NCBI GenBank assembly: GCA_029204225.1
Contig: CM055100.1
Location: 63,183,141-63,247,140 of the forward strand
DNA from: Diphasiastrum complanatum
Taxonomy: Eukaryota > Streptophyta > Lycopodiopsida > Lycopodiales > Lycopodiaceae
Length of the DNA stretch: 64,000 nucleotides
Direction: 5' to 3'
The translations under genes were made by a program, and so were the position numbers. Below the pieces are notes generated by a model. The model was not told the DNA's origin, did no database searches, and saw only the letters and a list, made by a program, of their open reading frames with translations. Every line of letters begins with the position of its first letter. Position 1 is the first letter of the stretch. Positions 57,267 through 64,000 of this stretch are shown in pieces.

Positions 57267-60200
57267 CTACCTCTGCCTGTGCCTCTCTCCTCCTCTAGCC
57301 CTCCTTTGGCCGCCCCCACCCCCCTGTCTAGGCCCACGTGTCTGTGTGTCAAGTGGCCCTGGGATGGCCCTACACGCTGTGATGATGCCTGGCCAACAAC
57401 TATATGCGATATTCCACTCCGGTCTACAAAAAGTGAACCCAGCCCCCCCCCCCCCCCTTCCCAAAACCTCGAGGTTACCCTCTAGGCCTACGTGTGGGAA
57501 TGGTTGGCTCCTCCTATGTCTCCACACAGGGTCCACCAACAAGTCAACTAGGTCATCCCCATGTGCCTCTGCCCCCATCTCCTCTTCCTCAATATCCCCC
57601 TCCTTAGCCCACTCCTCCTCATAATCAACCCTGAGCTCCTCTCCACCCCCCGAGCCCTCATCATCCCCCTCAGCCCTCTCCCGCACCCTTCTGTGCCCTC
57701 CTCTGCCGCCGTACAGCTCGTGCGTCAGCCTTTGCCTGTCTGTAGATCTCATCATTCAACTCCTCCTACGTGGGTGGTGCCTGAGGAACAACTGCTGCCG
57801 ATTCCACCGAGCAAGAGTCAGGGTTCACCTGCAACCACAAACAAACATTTTTGTCAAACGTGTATTTTGCAATTCATTACATATTCAAAAAACAATTCAA
57901 TTCGTCAAAGCATAGCTGGAGCATGGGGTAACAATGTGACTCATCGGGCCCTCTGCGCATGTGTGCCTCAGCATACGGCCGTTGGTGTTCACAAACACCA
58001 ACCACTTGCACTACTCGATGAATAGCCTGTTCCTCTTTTGTGTGTGATAGAAAGGCCCAGGTGCTCCAATTCCGCTCAAAGGCGGATGTTGAATAGTCTT
58101 GTGCAAGGACTCTCTCGGCCAGTCGTCGCAAGTCACCTGTGCTACGCCCGTGGATGCTCCACCACGTCACAGGCCTCAGCATATCCTCCCTCATGACATT
58201 GCTCTCCATCGAATGAAAACTGGGAGCGCTCAAAAGTGATCAGCTGACGTGCAATGTTCATGAGCATCGGACGTGTTCACAAAACAAACATGGCACACTA
58301 GCATTGTGTACACTAGTGCAATATTATGACTACTAAGCGATTTTTCACATATACCTGGTCCGGCGGTCCATACACGCTCAGTGCACTCCACCCATCTCCA
58401 AATCCCAGGTACAGCGCCACAAGGGGTGCAACATGTGGGCTACGAAGTGGATGGGTCGGTACAAATAGTCCCATCTGGCCCTAAATCTACAAGATCTCGT
58501 CCCTCCTGCAACAGACACATTACAATCATCAATGTGCCATAGAATAAAAGAAACACAACAAACTTGAGTGAGAAATAACAAAGAAGACACTGAAGTCATG
58601 CATGTCCTCATCCAAGGGCGACGTTTGAATCGCCTTGCTGATGCGGTCCATGAACTCGTAAATGAGATCAAGAGTGCACCCCTCACGGTCTAGTAGGCGT
58701 AGCACATAGAAAATGGGTCGAAGGACTCCCACAAGCTCCTCTGCATGTGTCCAGAACTCATCTCCCAACACTAGCTTCAAATTGTGACGCATCTGCGCTG
58801 ATGCCTCTGAAGTTCCAAGCACGCCTCACTAGAAACCATCCGCCGCAACTTATCCTTTACTGTCAGCAGGTGGGTGCTGGCTTCTTCAAGTCCAGCGTCG
58901 AAAAGGTGCGGAATAGGGCCAACAAGCGCTTCTTCCGGATGATGAAACTGACCACGCACATGTCCTGAGAAGTGATCTGCAACACAGACATCCAGTAGAA
59001 AGTTTAGATAACCGCTGAGATGGGTTTAGTAGCATGGAACAAGCGTCAAGGAAGATAGATAGTAAAGCAAATGGAAAAAATTATACATGTTTGATTCACG
59101 GAAGTGCACGCAGGTCGTGAATGAGGAGGTCTATGCAGTGTGCAGCACATGGTGTCCACACAATGGTGGGGTGCTCCCTCATCAGAATCTCTCCCATCTG
59201 CTTACAGTTCGTGGCGTTGTCTATGAGGACCTGAATCACGTGCTCCACCCCAATGTCAGCAATCACATCTCTCACAGCCTCCCATATAAAGTCGGTTGTG
59301 ATAGATGTTGCCCCTCCACCAGTGCACCCCACCTATGCTGCTGCACCCATCCCTGCCAATGCATCCCACTCTCCCCATTCCACGTCTACAGCCGATGCAT
59401 CCACTAGTGCCCAGCCTGTCGCGTCATCGTCCATTCCCGTCACGGTTGGTGCACCGTGCTGGAGGTCCACCACCCGTCGCCCACCAGGGAGAGCCCTTGT
59501 GCAGCAGACCATTCGCGGCGCGCATCAGCCGCACATGGACAGAGAGGCCACACAGGCCGTGGCCAGTCTGATTTACGAGCTGAACCTACCCTTTGCCATC
59601 ACCGACTCTGAGCCCTTCAGAAGGGCCTTCCGCCTTGCACAGTCTGTCAGCCCTAGCTGGAGTGGTTGCACCACCTTGAGTGGCATCCACGCCACGTAGG
59701 AATACTGTGCCAAGCGAGCAATAAAGCAAGATATTGATGACGGATTGTCTACGAATGTCAATCCATCCATCACTCAATATCATGCATCGATACCTACCAC
59801 AAAACACCCATTAGCCACACGCAAAAAGTGCGCTACTGGCAAAATGGAACCAAAGAGTTTCAGGAGACAAAGTACTTCCGTCTGCCATGCTAAGCGAATG
59901 GAACTCAGCTCCCGCGTGATGGTCTCCTCCTGACGAAGAATCCTAACTCGCGTGCCTCTCGCCTGGGAGGCCTCCATGTAGCATCCACTGCTGCAATCTG
60001 CGCACAGAGCTCCCTAAATACCCAAGTGTCAACAACAGCAAAAGGGACTTGTAAGAGAAATGCCCAACCATTCGAGTGCACCGGGCATGCTACTCTCCCT
60101 GCCAACCGCATCGATCAAGAGTCTGTTGTCTAGGCCTAACCCTTCTCTGCTATACATAGGGCACCCGTAGTCTAGCACGCCCAATGGATGGGTGAGTTGT

Positions 60201-60740
60201 GGGTGTGTCTGACCGTCTTGGAGGTGGGTCACTCTCTCTGGCAGGATCTGTCGAAGCATGTGGTGCAGCTACTGCTGATGATGACGAGGGACGAGGACCC
60301 GCTGCCACTGATCCAACATTCTCGAGTGATGCTCGTGGCTCTAATCTAGGCTTTGCCTGGAGTTGCCTCGCCTAGACCATGCAGTGCCCGTGTTGTACTA
60401 GGCCCTGCACCTGTACTAGGGCCTTCCCGTGATGTACTAGGCCTTGCACCCATAGTCGGCCCTGTCTGTGCTGTACTAGGCCCTGCCTATGAGCCTACAA
60501 GTGCCCCTGGTACCCATCCCTGTCCAAAACTCTGTGTTGGTCTCACTGGCAAAAATCCTGGGGCAAGCAGATATGCCCAATGTCCGCCCATCTAGCCCTC
60601 TGAGCCGTAGTGAGCCCTAATCCTAGTGAGTGATCCTGTGAAGAGCCCACCACAATGCAAGCATGTCCATCTGCGGACACCTGTGCCATGGTGTGTAGCC
60701 ACATCCCTCTCTATAAGATCAACCTCAGCCCAAAGGCCTG
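57267..60740 (-). pseudogene. hAT-5 transposase pseudogene
   Basis: BED finger RRWTCLHCGGLFTGSLTRIR keeps both Cys. Catalytic core: MILSDGWIDIRRQSVINILL, FLRGVDATQ (59790-59690), then after the insert TTDFIWEAVRDVIADIGVEH, LIDNATNCKQMGEIL and TPCAAHCIDLLIHDLRALP (59300-59100). Middle: LRRMVSSEACLEL, DEFWTHAEELVGVLRPIFYV and LLDREGCTLDLIYEFMDRIS (58860-58610). Dimerisation: RPVTWWSIHGRSTGDLRRLA, then ERVLAQDYSTSAFERNWSTW (58180-58050). Acidic tail: LRVDYEEEWAKEGDIEEEEM (57560-57650). Frameshifts include a poly-C tract near 57450. This is the only copy in its subgroup (with hAT-1 and hAT-2) that keeps the core. Confidence 0.9.
59314..59663 (+). pseudogene. Piece of hAT-3-type transposase inside hAT-5
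   Basis: Plus-strand PPPVHPTYAAAPIPANASH...GAPCWRSTTRR and LIYELNLPFAITDSEPFRRA...QSVSPSWSG match 38020-38371 of hAT-3 (about 350 bp) with the TAG of hAT-3 still CAG here. Both junctions lie inside hAT-5 coding sequence. The hAT-5 bases GGTGCAAC (minus strand, right junction) and GGGGCAAC (left junction) flank it, a near-perfect 8-bp duplication. Confidence 0.88.
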
Positions 60741-61029
60741 CATCATGTCAACACGAGATCAGACTTGCAAAAGAAATAAGCAAGCAAATGTTTAGTGCAA
60801 GGAAATCTACTGCATTGAATTGCTCACAACAATTCTGACAAGCATCACTCTAAAACCCTAGGATTTTATGTTTAACAACAGTATCAGGCCAAAATTCCAA
60901 TGAATAGGTTTCAAAACATCGCGTAAGTAAAGTTATCAGAGCATCCATCACAGTCATTCTACATATCATACCAGAGCAAGCGCCAAAAAACACATGGGAT
61001 TGAAAAATTCCACTACAAGTGATAACGAG

Positions 61030-61440
61030 CGAATGCTGTTAGCATGGGAGTCCGTGCAGGCATGGGGAAATGCAGTGTAGCCCTAAACCACGTCCCAATT
61101 AGATGCTTACACGACACTCCCCATGTAGGCCCTAAAAAACATGGAATTAGGGCATGGAAAATGAAACTTGTAGTACGGATGAAGACGGGAGAAACAAAGG
61201 TCACAGGAGTCTCTGTAGGTATGTAGAAATGCAGTCTACGATCAGACATCATCTCAATCAGATGCCTACAGCTCAGTTCATAACAATGGCAAAAATACAC
61301 ATGCATTTGGAGTGTGGCATTCAAATCTTGCTAGGCTCGTCTCGTAACGGCTGGAACTGACACTGTAGGAGTTATCGTAGGCATGAAGAAAGGTGGTCTA
61401 GAGCAAAAGTTTGTTTGATTTCATTGCCTACAGCTCAATG
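61030..61440. repeat. About 160-bp degenerate direct repeat, three units
   Basis: The phrase GTGCAGGCATGGGGAAATGCAG / CTGTAGGTATGTAGAAATGCAG / ATCGTAGGCATGAAGAAAGG recurs near 61053, 61212 and 61374. It lies upstream of hAT-5; related segments are upstream of hAT-1. Possibly subterminal repeats of the element. Confidence 0.5.
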
Positions 61441-61655
61441 TCTAAGCCTACATTTACCAAAAAACTCAATTGGTTGATTTCGCTCGCCATGCAGCTCAAA
61501 TCCCCCAACGACCGTGTGCACCACCTCCGGATCAATGAGTAGATGGACACCAACTGCCAACTCGAAAAAATCTGCCTTCATATGCTCCTAGTAGGCTCTC
61601 TCTCCTCCTCTATGTGCATTTTTGGCCATGAGCAGGTAAGAAAAAAAAATTTATA

Positions 61656-61658
<3 letters not shown>

Positions 61659-61704
<46 letters not shown>
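61659..61704. repeat. (TA)n microsatellite
   Basis: About 23 TA units on the left of the next island. Confidence 0.96.
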
Positions 61705-61706
<2 letters not shown>

Positions 61707-61869
61707 AAGTTCCAAGTGTCGTACCACGGCACCTGGTACGACACGGGTTCCGTAGGTGCCATGGAACACCTGTTTTTTTTTGGTATAAAAGACCAAAACA
61801 AAAAAGAAAAAAACACGTGTCGTGGTACGGTACCTGGACCCCACAGCACCTGTGTCGTGGGGTACTTTG
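61705..61869. mobile_element. CAAAG-ended inverted-repeat island in (TA)n/(CA)n
   Basis: Left end TATCAAAGTTCCA and right end TGGGGTACTTTGATA are inverted. The inside is GTCGTACCACGG, CCTGGTACGACAC, GTGTCGTGGTACGGTACC around T- and A-runs (61770-61810). Flanked by (TA)n on the left and (CA)n, (TA)n on the right. Same build as the element at 43604. Confidence 0.7.
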
Positions 61870-61916
<47 letters not shown>

Positions 61917-61985
61917 CATATATACACACATATACACATATATGTGTGTGTGTGTATGTATGTATGTATGTATGCATGTAAGTAG
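61870..61985. repeat. (CA)n, (TA)n, (TG)n and (TATG)n tract
   Basis: Compound microsatellite right of the island: CA units to about 61904, then TA, mixed TATACACA, TG and GTAT units. Confidence 0.93.
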
Positions 61986-61989
61986 CCAT

Positions 61990-63177
61990 GACAAGCTAAT
62001 GCAATGTTGTGCTATTGTGCTACATCTACATTGTCTTTGGAGGCCAAGTGGTAGATTGTTTCCTTTTGCTTTCTAGATGTTAGCCTGTTCTTCTTAGGCT
62101 TGGAAACTCCATTCATGAGAGTGATGAAAGAGTTATCCTTGTCAAAGGCAAAGGGAAAAGCAAATTGAACGATGATCATTCAATAAGGAGGAGCACAAGG
62201 ATGTAGATTATCCACTATCATCATGGCAATAACTGCTCCACACTGGAATGCATTCTCACAAATTGTTGTTCTCATAAGACCTACTTGAGAATGGTTCCAA
62301 AAAGTAAAATGTTTCTTTGTCATTCAATGCTTTTAACACATAAGAGTTCCCTTATATAGCTTATATTGAACTGACAAGATGACAATGTTTATTTGTTTGT
62401 TTCATCACGTAAAAATCCTCTTAATAGAGAGTATCTGGAAGATGCAGAAGGCCTCTTTCATTATCTTTGCATTTCTTAAGAAGGCTATGGGAAAATACTT
62501 TTCATGCACAAACCTCCAGAGACATGCATAACAACTCACTTCTTCTTGCTTATAGAATGTACAAGGTTTATGGTAGTCCTAGACCAACTAGGCAGCAGCC
62601 CCAGCACCAAAGACATAATTTCTATTGGAGAAGTTCTAACGTTGAAGCAGCTTTGGTAGTTGTGGCACATCATACAAACTCATTACATACCAGTTTAGTG
62701 TCTACGGAATTTGCAACATACCAAGTCACGCACTATATAATTCTAGAAAGATCGCGTTTATCCCTTGCTTCCTTCTCAATAAAATGCCTAAATTCTTAAA
62801 AACTCCAGGTCTTTGTACTTACTGGTTTCTATGTCCTCAAAGGATCTAAAATCCCCTTTGATAGGATCTTTTAAAACATGCTCTATAGGATTATCTATGA
62901 TCTTAGGATTCCTAGGATAGCTGAGATTCTACAAAAGTGCAGATATTTTCATTTCCAATTCCTAAATCTTATGTAAAAGTTAGCTTCATAAAGACCTACC
63001 AGAGTCGTTACCATGCGTTACAACTGTGATGTCGGTTCCCCGTCAAAGCTCTTTTAATTCAAGGCTCAAAAGCAATAACTTGATGGATTAACTTTTCAAT
63101 ATGAAGGAGATCCACCAGCTAATTGCAGCTATCCTCGAACATAAAAGTAGAAAGCAGCAAAAATATATAAGCCAAAC
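61990..63177. other. Intron remainder before exon b
   Basis: AT-rich intron. A 110-codon plus-strand frame at 62467-62799 has no recognisable motif. Confidence 0.5.
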
Positions 63178-63294
63178 CTGCACTAAAGGCATCAGGATAA
63201 GAAGAATCTCGTCCCCATAAAAAATTGATAAATTATCCAAACCAGCTGCACTGCACTTCCGCAGGTTCCAAGAGTTCACTATATCACCTCCATC
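63178..63294 (-). CDS. TRN1: Transportin-1 exon b
   Basis: 39 codons. Acceptor ATGCAG|GATGGAGG, donor GTGCAG|GTTTGG. It encodes [13 protein letters not shown] and ends LMPLVQ. The WNLRKCSAA motif is a signature of the family just after the acidic loop. The alanine pair here aligns with the part of the PY-NLS site that includes Ala381 in the human protein. The next intron is about 11 kb and holds a LINE and a hAT element. Confidence 0.95.
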
Positions 63295-63495
63295 CTGCAT
63301 GATACAAGCTCATATTATCACAGAGATCAGCATCATTAGTAAATCCAGGCTATACAAAATGGAACAACTACTTACAGAAGTAACTGCATAATCAAGCTCC
63401 ATCGAGCAACAAAAAAGAAATGTCTAGCTTTGGAGTAATTGTGTTACCATACAAAAGAGTTTCGTTAACAAAAAGAGATTGTACGGACAGCATAC

Positions 63496-63561
63496 CTCAT
63501 CTTCTTCCCCACCATCAACACCACCATGTAGTCTTGATTGATGGAATCTTGGTTTTATATC
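63496..63561 (-). CDS. TRN1: Transportin-1 exon a (end of acidic HEAT-8 loop)
   Basis: 22 codons. Acceptor is a pyrimidine-rich run ending TCATATCAG, donor is GAG|GTATGC. It encodes KPRFHQSRLHGG followed by an acidic stretch ending GEEDE. This matches the C-terminal side of the acidic loop which, in the family, couples RanGTP binding to cargo release. Upstream exons are beyond the window, since a gypsy fragment fills the neighbouring intron. Confidence 0.93.
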
Positions 63562-63883
63562 CTGATATGAAAAGGTACAAGCAATCAATACCTAGATCAG
63601 CTCAAAGATAAGGAACAGAACTTGCTTTCTAAAAAACCTAAGTTATAACAAAAGAACAGCAAACAGCATGAGACTCAATAATAATAAAGCAAATATGACA
63701 ATCCCCATGAGCATGATGACAAATTACAATAAGAAGTTTATCTGAAACTAAATGCAGCTGAGGCTAAGCTAATCTAACGTAAGAACTATTATCGATCCCC
63801 CAAATGATGAGGCATCATGCATATTTACAGCTGACTTGGAGGTCAAGAGAGCTAGGGCTGGGAGCCCGATAAGACAAATCAAA

Positions 63884-64000
63884 CTACCACAACGGACGAA
63901 TACACAAAATGATGCAATTTGGATAATTGTCGACCGTCTTACCAAATTGGCTACCTTTATTCCGGTAAAGACTGCCAAGAAGGCTTCTGACTTGGCTCAA
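63884..64000 (+). pseudogene. Ty3/gypsy integrase fragment at the window edge
   Basis: The plus frame reads LPQRTNTQNDAIWIIVDRLT, then KLATFIPVKTAKKASDLAQ, running off the window. IW(V/I)IVDRLTK.A.F.PVK is the plant gypsy integrase core. It is unrelated to the chromovirus copy at 30318 in its exact wording (VVVDRFSKQAYFIPV). How far it extends is unknown. Confidence 0.85.

Larger units (their letters stand above)
57060..60760 (-). mobile_element. hAT DNA transposon 5
   Basis: Minus strand; complete transposase order from BED finger (60645-60720) to AT-hook tail (57480). It is interrupted at 59314-59663 by a piece of a hAT-3-type element in the opposite direction. Confidence 0.85.

Noticed and set aside
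62467-62799. 110-codon plus-strand frame in the last large intron
   Set aside because: No motif, no homologous feel to any family I know, and no splice or promoter context.

Overview
The window is nuclear DNA of a land plant. It lies almost entirely inside one host gene, a transportin-1 / karyopherin-beta-2 (TRN1-type) nuclear import receptor read on the minus strand. I recover fourteen consecutive exons, from 63496-63561 at the upstream end to 1-30 at the downstream edge. Together they encode 413 residues with no gap against the transportin family, every intron is phase 0, and almost every boundary I read is GT-AG. Both the start and the end of the gene lie outside the window. Four introns are very large (about 11.0, 16.2, 12.5 and 13.9 kb) and hold nearly all the mobile DNA; the short introns (about 110-230 bp) are clean. 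Introns of this size argue for a large plant genome. A lycophyte, fern or gymnosperm seems likelier to me than a compact angiosperm, but that is a weak inference.

Region by region, in window coordinates. 1-6193: exons n, m, l, k and j with moderate introns; the 524-4784 intron carries a small inverted-repeat element with a target duplication (1755-1993) and several low-complexity 'word islands'. 6194-20087: a nearly complete Ty1/copia element on the minus strand (7034-12102) that has lost its reverse-transcriptase core, a hAT transposase pseudogene (minus, about 12640-15560), an FCP1/SCP-like phosphatase gene fragment (16144-16557) and more word islands. 20395-32916: a 5'-truncated hAT (plus), a LINE with an inverted 5' part and a (CT)n tail, a second copia (plus, also lacking RT), a third copia (minus, gag and protease side only), a small fourth copia fragment and a Ty3/gypsy integrase plus chromodomain remnant. 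34970-51186: the 5' end of a LINE, GC-rich word islands, two sister hAT elements (plus) of which one is an internal-deletion derivative of the other, an 84-bp minisatellite, a CATAG-ended inverted-repeat element in a (TA)n tract, and a scrambled cluster of fragments of AGO4-like Argonaute and CLASSY/DRD1-like SNF2 genes. 52198-63177: a nearly full-length but dead LINE flanked by (CT)n, a fifth hAT (minus) with a piece of a sister hAT inserted in it, and another (TA)n-embedded island. The right edge (63884-64000) enters a gypsy integrase.

The only gene here that looks functional is the transportin. Its exons stay open and keep the residues aligned with those that grip PY-type nuclear localisation signals. 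Everything else is transposon-derived or captured debris riding in its introns. The most unusual signals are (1) short elements and islands, each built from its own short palindromic word around poly(A)/poly(T), several ending in CATAG...CTATG and sitting in (TA)n, and (2) broken pieces of two RNA-directed DNA methylation genes together in one 3-kb patch.
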